The translations under genes and the position numbers were made by a program. Under the pieces are notes generated by a model. It did no database searches and had not been told where the DNA came from. It saw only the letters and a list, made by a program, of their open reading frames with translations. A DNA stretch of 6,817 bases, from assembly GCA_040510575.1 (NCBI GenBank), contig JBEVIU010000167.1:1-6817 (forward strand), read 5' to 3'. Position 1 is the first letter of the stretch; each line of letters begins with the position of its first letter. Of the stretch, positions 1-6,794 are shown in pieces. The DNA comes from DASUMF01 sp040510575. Its GTDB lineage: Bacteria > Actinomycetota > Acidimicrobiia > IMCC26256 > DASPTH01.

Positions 1-1088
<1,088 letters not shown>

Positions 1089-1092
<4 letters not shown>

Positions 1093-1673
1093 CCACCTCT
1101 CCGCCGTTCGACCACGGAGGCGGTCCGCCGTTCGACCAGGGCGGCGGTCCGCCGCCCGATGGCGACGAGCGCGACGAGGTGCTCGTCGACGACGAGCTCG
1201 CGGCCGAGGATGCCGCGGCCGTCGTCGAGTCGGATCTCGCGCAGTTGCAGAGCGAGCGCTCGGAGCTCGTCGACACGCTTCGCCGCGTGCAGGCCGACTT
1301 CGAGAACTACCGCAAACGTGTGATCCGCGAGCAGACCAGCCTCGTCGACCGCGCGACGGAGCGGCTCGTCGAGGAGCTGCTCCCCGTGCTCGATTCGTTC
1401 GACGGTGCGCTCGCACACGCGGGCGCGATCGATGCCGACAAGCTCGTCGACGGCGTGTCCGGCATCCACGCGCAACTCGTGGCGGTGCTCGCCAAGCACG
1501 GGCTCGAGCGCATGGCCGCCGATGGCACCGCGTTCGATCCCAACGAGCACGAGGCGGTGATGCAGGACGACGGTCCCGCGGAGCCGAGTGTCGCCCAGAC
1601 GATGCGCGCCGGGTACCGGCTGAAGGGCCGCGTCGTGCGTCCCGCGATGGTGCGCGTGACGCGCGAGGGATAG
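1089..1673 (+). CDS. grpE: Nucleotide exchange factor GrpE
   Basis: GrpE is the dimeric cytoplasmic factor that releases ADP from DnaK. The 194-residue length is normal for the family. The N-terminal ~45 residues are Pro/Gly/acidic and look disordered. The long coiled-coil helix follows (DLAQLQSERSELVDTLRRVQ, then ADFENYRKRVIREQ), then a helical region (LVEELLPVLDSFDGALAH) and the C-terminal beta-wing domain with GTAFDPNEHEAVMQ, close to the family signature, ending GYRLKGRVVRPAMVRV. The start is a GTG whose last two bases lie in the dnaK TGA (GTGA overlap). No in-frame ATG precedes the conserved core, and a weak AAGAG sits 5 nt upstream, so GTG with translational coupling to dnaK is the best reading. 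The N-terminus carries two copies of the peptide PPFD(H/Q)GGG. Confidence 0.97.
1101..1148 (+). repeat. 24-bp in-frame tandem repeat (2 copies) in grpE N-terminus
   Basis: Two adjacent 24-bp units (1101-1124 and 1125-1148) differ at only a couple of positions and encode PPFDHGGG and PPFDQGGG. A partial third unit (PPPDG) follows. The unit is a multiple of three, so copy-number change would lengthen or shorten the disordered N-terminus without breaking the frame. Confidence 0.85.
1665..1670 (+). promoter_or_regulatory. Ribosome binding site of dnaJ
   Basis: GAGGGA lies in the last codons of grpE, 7 nt before the dnaJ ATG at 1678. It supports that start and lets dnaJ initiate on its own within the operon mRNA. 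Confidence 0.7.
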
Positions 1674-1677
1674 CGAC

Positions 1678-2838
1678 ATGGCGGCCGGCCAACCGCAGCG
1701 CGAGTGGTTCGAGAAGGACTACTACGCGGAGCTCGGTGTCGCGTCCGACGCGACCGACAAAGACATCGCGCGCGCGTATCGAAAGCTCGCCAAGCAGTTT
1801 CACCCCGACGCGAACGCGGGCGACAAGGCGGCCGAGGAGCGCTTCAAGGAGATCTCGGCCGCGCACGACGTGCTCGGCGACGCGACGAAGCGCAAGGAGT
1901 ACGACCAGGTGCGCGAGATGGTCGCGTCCGGTGGTGGTCCAGGCGGCTTCGGGGGGTTCGGTGGCCCAGGCGGTGGCTACCAGAACGTGAGATTCGAAGA
2001 CGTCGGCGACATGGGCGGGCTCGGCGACCTGTTCGGCAACCTCTTCGGTGGACGCGGTGGCCGCGGCCAGCGCGCGCGCGGGCCGGTCGGACCCCAGCGC
2101 GGCCAAGACCTCGAGACGGAGCTCCACCTCGACTTCCTCGACGCGGTGCACGGCGCGACCACGTCGGTGAGCATCACGTCGGAAGCGCCGTGCTCGGTGT
2201 GCGGCGGGAGCGGCGCGAAGCCGGGCACGTTGCCCGAGGTGTGCGGCACGTGTGGCGGCAGTGGCGCGGTCGCAGTCGACCAGGGGCCCTTCTCGTTCTC
2301 GCAGGTCTGCCCGACATGCAGCGGACGCGGCACGGTGGTGAAGGACAAGTGCAAGCACTGCAAGGGTCGAGGTGTCGAGGTTCGGCCGCGCACCGTGAAG
2401 GTGCGGGTGCCGGCGGGCGTCGACGACGGTCAGCGCATCCGAGTGAAGGGTCGCGGCACGCCGGGGATCAACGGTGGCCCACCGGGTGACCTCTACGTTG
2501 TCGTGCACGTGAGCCCGCATCCCGTGTTCGGCCGCAGTGGCAAGAGCGACCTCACCGTGAAGGTGCCGATCACGTTCGCGGAAGCCGCGCTCGGCGCGCA
2601 GGTGAAGGTGCCCACCCTCGACTCGCCCGTCACCGTGAAGGTCGCGCCAGGGACGCAGAGCGGCAAGACCGTGCGCGTGCGTGGTCGCGGGATCACGCGA
2701 GCATCGGGTGATCCGGGTGCGTTGCTCGTGACGTTCGACGTCGTCGTGCCGACCGAGCTCGACGACGACGCGAAGCAGGCCGTCGAAGCGCTCGCGGCGA
2801 CGTTGCCGGCGAACCCGCGCGAGTTCCTGGGAGTGTGA
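1678..2838 (+). CDS. dnaJ: Chaperone protein DnaJ (type I Hsp40)
   Basis: Cytoplasmic co-chaperone that delivers substrates to DnaK and stimulates its ATPase. At 386 residues it is a full-length type I Hsp40. Order of domains: J-domain (about 14-80) with YRKLAKQFHPD and the catalytic HPD at residues 42-44; a Gly/Phe-rich linker (about 87-135, GGFGGFGGPGGG and GGLGDLFGNLFGG); a zinc-binding domain with four CxxCxGxG motifs whose cysteines are 172/175, 189/192, 211/214 and 225/228, enough for two zinc ions; then the two C-terminal beta-barrel substrate-binding domains (VRVPAGVDDGQRIRVKGRG, GDLYVVVHVSPHPVFGR, VKVAPGTQSGKTVRVRGRG). All key residues are present. The N-terminal WFEKDYYAELGV resembles the DnaJ1 copy found in actinobacterial dnaK operons. 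ATG is 4 nt after the grpE stop, with a good Shine-Dalgarno. Confidence 0.98.
   Translation: MAAGQPQREWFEKDYYAELGVASDATDKDIARAYRKLAKQFHPDANAGDKAAEERFKEISAAHDVLGDATKRKEYDQVREMVASGGGPGGFGGFGGPGGGYQNVRFEDVGDMGGLGDLFGNLFGGRGGRGQRARGPVGPQRGQDLETELHLDFLDAVHGATTSVSITSEAPCSVCGGSGAKPGTLPEVCGTCGGSGAVAVDQGPFSFSQVCPTCSGRGTVVKDKCKHCKGRGVEVRPRTVKVRVPAGVDDGQRIRVKGRGTPGINGGPPGDLYVVVHVSPHPVFGRSGKSDLTVKVPITFAEAALGAQVKVPTLDSPVTVKVAPGTQSGKTVRVRGRGITRASGDPGALLVTFDVVVPTELDDDAKQAVEALAATLPANPREFLGV
2829..2833 (+). promoter_or_regulatory. Ribosome binding site of hspR
   Basis: GGGAG at the very end of dnaJ, 9 nt before the ATG at 2843. This ATG is the only possible start before the DNA-binding domain, because no other in-frame ATG, GTG or TTG occurs until the GTG within ISV. 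Confidence 0.55.
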
Positions 2839-2842
2839 CGCC

Positions 2843-3289
2843 ATGGCGAACGAGGACGCGAACCGCGAGGGTGCAAGCCGCGAGGGTGCAAGCCGCGAGG
2901 GTGCGAACCGCGACCGCGCGCTCTACATCATCTCGGTGGCAGCGGAGCTCGCGGGTGTGCATCCACAGACGCTTCGCATCTACGAGCGCAAAGGTCTCAT
3001 CGAGCCGAAGCGCACCGAGGGCCGAAGCCGGCGCTACTCCGATCGCGACATCGCGCTCCTCGCGCGGATCCAGGAGCTCACGAACGACGGGGTGAGCCTC
3101 GCCGGGGTCCGCAAGATCCTCGCCCTCGAGGTCGAGCTGGCCGCCGCGCAGACCGAACTCGAGCGTCTCCACGCCGAGCTCGCCCGCGCCCAGCGCGACC
3201 TGGCGGAGGCGGTGCAGCGGGTCCACCGCAGCTATCGCCGCGACCTCGTGCCCGTGCCGGGTGCGGTGGTCAGCGTCCGCCGGGCATAG
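2843..3289 (+). CDS. hspR: Heat-shock repressor HspR, MerR family
   Basis: Predicted cytoplasmic MerR-type DNA-binding repressor of the dnaK operon. The 148-residue protein starts with a polar tail (1-25) holding a tandem pentapeptide. The MerR winged-helix domain follows (about 26-95): LYIISVAAELAGVHPQTLRIYERKGLIEPKRTEGRSRRYSDRDI, with the HPQTLR helix-turn-helix signature and the RRYS wing characteristic of HspR. A heptad-like helix rich in Glu, Leu and Ala (about 96-130) should form the dimer coiled coil. There is no cysteine cluster, so it is not a metal-sensing MerR. Its place as last gene, 4 nt after dnaJ, is the standard actinobacterial arrangement. In Streptomyces, HspR binds inverted repeats (HAIR) upstream of dnaK with DnaK as co-repressor. 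No HAIR element is visible inside this window; the expected one would be before dnaK. Confidence 0.93.
   Translation: MANEDANREGASREGASREGANRDRALYIISVAAELAGVHPQTLRIYERKGLIEPKRTEGRSRRYSDRDIALLARIQELTNDGVSLAGVRKILALEVELAAAQTELERLHAELARAQRDLAEAVQRVHRSYRRDLVPVPGAVVSVRRA
2864..2908 (+). repeat. 15-bp tandem repeat (3 copies) in hspR N-terminus
   Basis: Three head-to-tail 15-bp units, CGCGAGGGTGCAAGC twice and a third ending GCGAAC, encode REGAS-REGAS-REGAN at residues 8-22. The first two copies are identical in DNA, which indicates recent slippage. The repeat is in frame and precedes the DNA-binding domain. Confidence 0.9.
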
Positions 3290-3331
3290 CGCCCAAGTGC
3301 CCTGACCTGGGCAGACGCGGCGCCTCGGGCG

Positions 3332-3360
3332 GCCCTGCGCGGTCGGTGCCGTAGCAGGGC
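3332..3360 (+). terminator. Candidate terminator hairpin after hspR
   Basis: A perfect 7-bp inverted repeat GCCCTGC (3332-3338) and GCAGGGC (3354-3360) is separated by 15 nt. CGG and CCG inside that loop can pair further. It begins 43 nt after the hspR stop. No T-run follows, so a terminator role is inferred from position and from the frequent lack of U-tracts in high-GC actinobacteria. Confidence 0.45.
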
Positions 3361-3415
3361 ATCCGTCACTCGACGCCGAGAATGCTCAATACTGGCCCAC
3401 GCCGGCCGATGGAGC

Positions 3416-3421
3416 TATCGT
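3416..3421 (+). promoter_or_regulatory. Possible -10 element of the beta-helix gene
   Basis: TATCGT fits the actinobacterial TAnnnT -10 pattern and lies 37 nt before the ATG. The same hexamer, followed by a similar C-rich stretch (TATCGTyCsCC), occurs upstream of the second secreted-protein gene at 5564. No convincing -35 was found at 16-18 nt, so confidence is low. Confidence 0.3.
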
Positions 3422-3444
3422 CCGCCGACTTTTCGGACCCCCAT

Positions 3445-3450
3445 GAAAGG
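3445..3450 (+). promoter_or_regulatory. Ribosome binding site deciding the start of the beta-helix gene
   Basis: GAAAGG ends 8 nt before ATG 3459 but only 5 nt before the in-frame TTG at 3456. The spacing and the codon both favour the ATG. Confidence 0.6.
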
Positions 3451-3458
3451 CACCATTG

Positions 3459-5408
3459 ATGAAACGCAGGACACTGACTGGCAGAGTCGTCCGCCTGCTC
3501 GCGATCACGGCACTCTGCGCGACTCCCGTCGTGCTGGTCACGACCGCGGGTGTGGCAGGAGCAGCCGAGGTCTCCGACCAGGACTCGCTCCGCGACGCGT
3601 TCGAGGACGGCACGGTCACTGAGATCACGCTCACGGGCGACATCACGATCGACTCCTCCGGCGACGAGGGCTGCGATCAGATGACGCGCAACACCTCGAA
3701 CAGCCTGCTCATCGATGGCCAGGGCTTCTCGATCGTCAAGGACGAGGCCGACTGCGACGACGACGGCCAGGAAGGTGAGCGCATCTTCCGCCAGCGTGGC
3801 GACGGCACCATCACCTTCGAGAACGTCACCGTCTCGGGTGGCACGAAGATCGGTGGCCCGGGCGGCGCGCTCAAGAGCGACGGCCCCGTGGTGGTCAACA
3901 ACTCCACGTTCAGTGGCAACCAGGCGCTCTGGTGCGATTACGACCTGTCAGGCGCCGACGTGAACGGCGAGAGCTACTGCGACAACCCGTACGGCGGTGC
4001 GATCTACGCCGAAGGCAGCGTCACGGTCACGACGTCGGCGTTCACGGGGAACCACGCCGACGACTCCGGCGGCGGGATCTTCACCTGGTCCAACATCGTC
4101 GTGAACGGCTCGTCCTTCGCCGGCAACTCGGCCGGCACCGGGTACGAGTGCTGGTGTTCCGGCGGCGGCTTCCTCGCCTACTCGGGCGCCGACATCACCG
4201 GCTCGGCCGTGACCGGCAACTCGGCCGGATGCACCCAGTACTGCGGCGCCGAGGGTGGCGGCTTCTACTCCGGCGGCCCCGTGTCGCTGTTCAGCTCCAC
4301 CGTGAGCGGCAACGAGACCGGTTGTGAGGACAGCTGCGACGGCAACGGCGGAGGCTTCTTCGGCTCCGGCTTCGGCGAGAAGGGCTTTGCAGCGGCCGCG
4401 GCCGCCGATGCGGGTGTGGCAGCTGCCGACCCGGGTCAGATCCTCGTCGACAACAGCACGCTCAACGGCAACACGGCGAGCTGCACGATCAACTACACCA
4501 TCGGTGACACCAACGCGCAGGACGAGTACTTCTGCGGGAGTGGTGGTGGCTTCTTCGCCGACGAGGGCGAGCTCGTGTCGGTGAACCAGTCGACGCTGAG
4601 CAACAACACCGCAACGTGCGAGTACATCCTCGGCGACATCGAGTCGGCCGAGTACGTCCTCACCTGCGGCGCCGGTGGCGGCTTCTACGCCTACTACGTC
4701 GACGGCATCGCCGTGAACGCCTCCACGTTCAACGGCAACTCGGCACTCAGCTACGGCGGTGCGTTCTCGACCGGCGGCGGCTGCGAGTGCACGATCGACG
4801 TCGTCAACTCGACCGTCACCGCGAACACCACGGGTGGCTCGGGTGCGATCGACGTCAGCTCGAAGTACGAGGTCCTGAACCTCGTGCACGACACGATCGT
4901 GGGCAACATCCGCACCGAGATGGCCGACATCCCGGCGCCGGCTGCCGTGGTGCCGCCGATCGAGGCGAACGTCACGGCGAGCACGCTCGGATCGTTCGGC
5001 ACGATCATCGCCCAGCCAGTGGGCGGCGTGAACTGCCTGGTGTGGGACGAGACAGTCTCGGATGGCTACAACTTCAGCGATGACGAGTCGTGTGGCTTCG
5101 ACGACCCGACCGACATCGTGACCACGCCGAACAACCCGCAGCTGCTGGCTCTGGGGGCGTACGGCGGCCCGACGAACACCATGCGCCCCGAGGGTGAGAT
5201 CGAGGGCACCACCCTCGTCTCGCTGAGCCCGGTGGTCGACAAGATCCCGGCCGCGGCGTGTGTGCTCGACGTCGACCAGCGGGGCGTGAGTCGTCCGCAG
5301 ACGGTCATCGCCAACGCCTGCGACATCGGTGCAGTCGAGATCACGGCGGCGGAGATCACCATCTCCCCCGAAGTGGTCACGATCGTCACGCCCAAATTCA
5401 CGGGCTGA
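3459..5408 (+). CDS. Secreted right-handed beta-helix protein with choice-of-anchor Q-type C-terminus
   Basis: An exported protein of 649 residues; its substrate or partner is not known. A signal peptide covers about 1-35: basic KRR start, hydrophobic core, and an AGA-A cleavage site near 35/36. A repetitive parallel beta-helix follows (about 50-500), with recurring units of the form (S)T(F/V/L)xGNxA...GGGF, for example STFSGNQA, SAFTGNHADDSGGGIF and STVSGNETGC. The turns carry close cysteine pairs: 159/174, 231/233, 258/262, 289/293, 342/359, 387/403 and 442/444. An Ala-rich insert lies at 308-327. Residues about 505-627 (NPQLLALGAYGGPTNTMRPE, later SPVVDKIP, DQRGVSRPQ and CDIGAVE) match what I know as the choice-of-anchor Q domain, which sits just before various surface anchors. 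Here only 22 residues follow, ending IVTPKFTG, with no hydrophobic segment and no LPXTG. No catalytic residues of a polysaccharide lyase are recognisable, so an adhesive or structural surface role is an inference. Confidence 0.85.
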   Translation: MKRRTLTGRVVRLLAITALCATPVVLVTTAGVAGAAEVSDQDSLRDAFEDGTVTEITLTGDITIDSSGDEGCDQMTRNTSNSLLIDGQGFSIVKDEADCDDDGQEGERIFRQRGDGTITFENVTVSGGTKIGGPGGALKSDGPVVVNNSTFSGNQALWCDYDLSGADVNGESYCDNPYGGAIYAEGSVTVTTSAFTGNHADDSGGGIFTWSNIVVNGSSFAGNSAGTGYECWCSGGGFLAYSGADITGSAVTGNSAGCTQYCGAEGGGFYSGGPVSLFSSTVSGNETGCEDSCDGNGGGFFGSGFGEKGFAAAAAADAGVAAADPGQILVDNSTLNGNTASCTINYTIGDTNAQDEYFCGSGGGFFADEGELVSVNQSTLSNNTATCEYILGDIESAEYVLTCGAGGGFYAYYVDGIAVNASTFNGNSALSYGGAFSTGGGCECTIDVVNSTVTANTTGGSGAIDVSSKYEVLNLVHDTIVGNIRTEMADIPAPAAVVPPIEANVTASTLGSFGTIIAQPVGGVNCLVWDETVSDGYNFSDDESCGFDDPTDIVTTPNNPQLLALGAYGGPTNTMRPEGEIEGTTLVSLSPVVDKIPAAACVLDVDQRGVSRPQTVIANACDIGAVEITAAEITISPEVVTIVTPKFTG

Positions 5409-5434
5409 CCTGCACAAACGCACGATCCTCGGAT

Positions 5435-5462
5435 GCGACCCGGTGCTCAGGCGCCGGGTCGC
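5435..5462 (+). terminator. Terminator hairpin after the beta-helix gene
   Basis: A 12-bp stem (GCGACCCGGTGC with GCGCCGGGTCGC, one G-U pair) closes a TCAG tetraloop, 26 nt after the stop. No U-tract follows. Stability and position support factor-independent termination or mRNA 3'-end protection. Confidence 0.75.
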
Positions 5463-5563
5463 TCCGCGCCTGCGGCCGGGCGGTGAACGGCCCGCATCCA
5501 CCACTCGGGTCCCGGGATGAGCGAAGATTTCCTTTGGACCTCGCACGCGGCCGTCGGTCGCGT

Positions 5564-5569
5564 TATCGT
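5564..5569 (+). promoter_or_regulatory. Possible -10 element of the second secreted-protein gene
   Basis: TATCGT (TAnnnT type) lies 59 nt before the ATG and matches the element at 3416. The likely leader would be about 50 nt and include the hairpin at 5584-5604. No clear -35 is seen; TTGGAC at 5534 is too far upstream (24 nt). Confidence 0.3.
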
Positions 5570-5583
5570 TCCCCAACTCGTGG

Positions 5584-5604
5584 TCGCGGACGGCAGATCC
5601 GCGA
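5584..5604 (+). promoter_or_regulatory. Leader hairpin upstream of the second secreted-protein gene
   Basis: A perfect 7-bp stem TCGCGGA/TCCGCGA with a 7-nt loop CGGCAGA lies 9 nt before the ribosome binding site. It would be in the 5' untranslated leader if transcription starts near 5575. It does not match any riboswitch class I recognise; it may affect mRNA stability or translation. Confidence 0.4.
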
Positions 5605-5613
5605 AAGAACCGG

Positions 5614-5620
5614 AAAAGGG
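5614..5620 (+). promoter_or_regulatory. Ribosome binding site of the second secreted-protein gene
   Basis: AAAAGGG, 8 nt before ATG 5629. It supports this start, which directly precedes a canonical signal peptide. Confidence 0.6.
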
Positions 5621-5628
5621 TACGGAAC

Positions 5629-6765
5629 ATGAAGACGGCCCCCCGTAAGTTCCTCGTAGCGCTCCTGGCTGGAGTCGCCGCCCTGGCGTTCGCGATCCCC
5701 GCGTTCGCGCAGCAAGACGGCGGCGGTGGTCCATCGGCCGCGCAGGCAACCGACGAGCACGTCGGCGCCGCTGCCGAGTCCGTGCTGATCCTCGGCGACA
5801 CCGTCTCGGGTGGCGCGTCGAGCGTCGAAGCGCAGGCAGCGATGGCGCAGGGCTTCTCGGTCGACGTGGTCACGAGCGCCACATGGGCGACGATGACCGG
5901 GCCGCAGTTCGCCAGCTACCGCGCCATCGTCTTCGGCGACCCGACGTGCAGCTCCTCGTCGTCGATGTGGTCCGCACCGCTGGCAAACGCCAGTGTGTGG
6001 GCACCCGCAGTGATCGGCAACATGATCGTCATCGGCACCGACCCCGTGTACCACCGCGGTTCGCACCCCGGCGCCAACACGCTGATCGCCAAGGGCATCG
6101 CCTTTGCCGCCGGCGCCCCGGGCAAGACCGGCTTCTACGCCAACACGAGCTGCGCCACCACCAATGCGGCCGACATCCTCAACGTGGTCGGTGGGGGCTG
6201 GGTCTCTGCGGCAGCGGGCTGCGAGGACACGATCCACATCGTCGCCACCAACCCGTTCCTCCTCGGGCTCACCGACGCCGACCTCAGCAACTGGAGCTGC
6301 TCGGTCCACGCGTTCTTCACGTCGTGGCCGTCCAGCTTCATCCCGATCGCGATCGACACCGACGCGCCGCCGCTCTACACGTCTCCCGACGGCTCGGCCG
6401 GCACGCCCTACATCCTCGGGCGTGGTGAGGGCCTCTCGTCGACCAACATCCTGCTGGCGCCGGAGACCCAGACGGTCAACGTCGGTGGCACGGCCACGCT
6501 CACCGCACTCGTGCAGTTCGGTGGCACGCCGATCGAGGGCACCGCGGTCACCTTCACGGTGCTGTCGGGCATCAATGCCGGCTTCAGCGGCGTGGCGCTC
6601 ACCGACGCCGGTGGGATCGCCACCTTCACGTACACCAACGATCTCCCGGGCACCGACGAGTTCGAGGCGTCCTTCGTGAACCCGAACGCGATCACCGAGC
6701 ACTCGAACAAGGTGGTCGTCAATTGGGAGGGCGAGATCGTCCTCTCGCCCAGATTCACCGGTTGA
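5629..6765 (+). CDS. Secreted protein: alpha/beta (amidotransferase-like?) domain plus Ig-like domain
   Basis: An exported protein of 378 residues with no function I can name. The signal peptide is clear: MKTAPRK, a hydrophobic stretch at 8-24, and AFA-Q cleavage after residue 27. A Gly-rich linker follows. Residues about 50-265 show alternating strands and helices (VLILGD, FSVDVVTSATWATM, YRAIVFGDPTC, IGNMIVIGTDPVYH), suggesting a flavodoxin-like or class I glutamine-amidotransferase-like fold. Cysteines are at 107, 175, 198 and 224, but no certain catalytic triad is visible. Residues 275-366 form one bacterial Ig-like domain of the Big_1/invasin type: ETQTVNVGGTATLTALVQF, GTAVTFTVLSG, GIATFTYT, and the closing SNKVVVNW. 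The C-terminus EIVLSPRFTG lacks a transmembrane segment and matches the end of the upstream beta-helix protein. A cell-surface role is an inference from this layout. Confidence 0.8.
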   Translation: MKTAPRKFLVALLAGVAALAFAIPAFAQQDGGGGPSAAQATDEHVGAAAESVLILGDTVSGGASSVEAQAAMAQGFSVDVVTSATWATMTGPQFASYRAIVFGDPTCSSSSSMWSAPLANASVWAPAVIGNMIVIGTDPVYHRGSHPGANTLIAKGIAFAAGAPGKTGFYANTSCATTNAADILNVVGGGWVSAAAGCEDTIHIVATNPFLLGLTDADLSNWSCSVHAFFTSWPSSFIPIAIDTDAPPLYTSPDGSAGTPYILGRGEGLSSTNILLAPETQTVNVGGTATLTALVQFGGTPIEGTAVTFTVLSGINAGFSGVALTDAGGIATFTYTNDLPGTDEFEASFVNPNAITEHSNKVVVNWEGEIVLSPRFTG

Positions 6766-6794
6766 CCGGCGCAGGAATCCGAGTACGGGAAGGG

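Larger units (their letters stand above)
3290..3458 (+). other. Intergenic region between hspR and the beta-helix gene
   Basis: A gap of 169 nt with no credible ORF. It holds a hairpin at 3332-3360 (possible end of the chaperone operon), a TATCGT element at 3416-3421 that may be a -10 box, a short inverted repeat GTCCG/CGGAC (3420-3424 and 3434-3438), and the ribosome binding site of the next gene. No tRNA, HAIR element or recognised riboswitch was seen. Confidence 0.6.
5409..5628 (+). other. Intergenic region between the two secreted-protein genes
   Basis: A 220-nt gap without a credible gene. It contains a strong hairpin (5435-5462) ending the upstream gene, a TATCGT element at 5564, a leader hairpin (5584-5604) and the downstream ribosome binding site. 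The gap and hairpin argue that the two secreted-protein genes are separate transcription units. Confidence 0.6.

Noticed and set aside
3456..3458. TTG as the start of the beta-helix gene
   Set aside because: It adds only one residue and sits 5 nt from the GAAAGG site. The adjacent ATG at 3459 has better spacing and is the stronger codon.
3290..3458. HspR operator (HAIR, CTTGAGT-N7-ACTCAAG) near the end of the operon
   Set aside because: Only a partial CTCAA-like string at 3385-3389 with no inverted partner. The operator is expected upstream of dnaK.
3900..4840. CRISPR-like or DNA-level tandem repeats in the beta-helix region
   Set aside because: The periodicity is at protein level (GN...GGGF units of variable length). 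The DNA copies are diverged and not regularly spaced.
5382..5408. LPXTG-type sortase signal at the C-terminus of the beta-helix protein
   Set aside because: The tail ends at FTG with no following hydrophobic segment or basic end and no LPXTG, so it cannot be a standard sortase substrate.
3948..5882. A 644-codon open frame on the minus strand opposite the beta-helix gene
   Set aside because: It spans two genes and their intergenic hairpin. Its composition is Arg/Ala/Val/Gly-rich with no domain, as expected from GC-biased third positions of the + strand gene. The + strand product has a signal peptide and clear repeats.
5563..6702. A 379-codon open frame on the minus strand opposite the second secreted-protein gene
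   Set aside because: Low-complexity Arg/Gly/Asp/Val-rich translation without recognisable motifs. The + strand frame encodes a signal peptide and an Ig-like domain.
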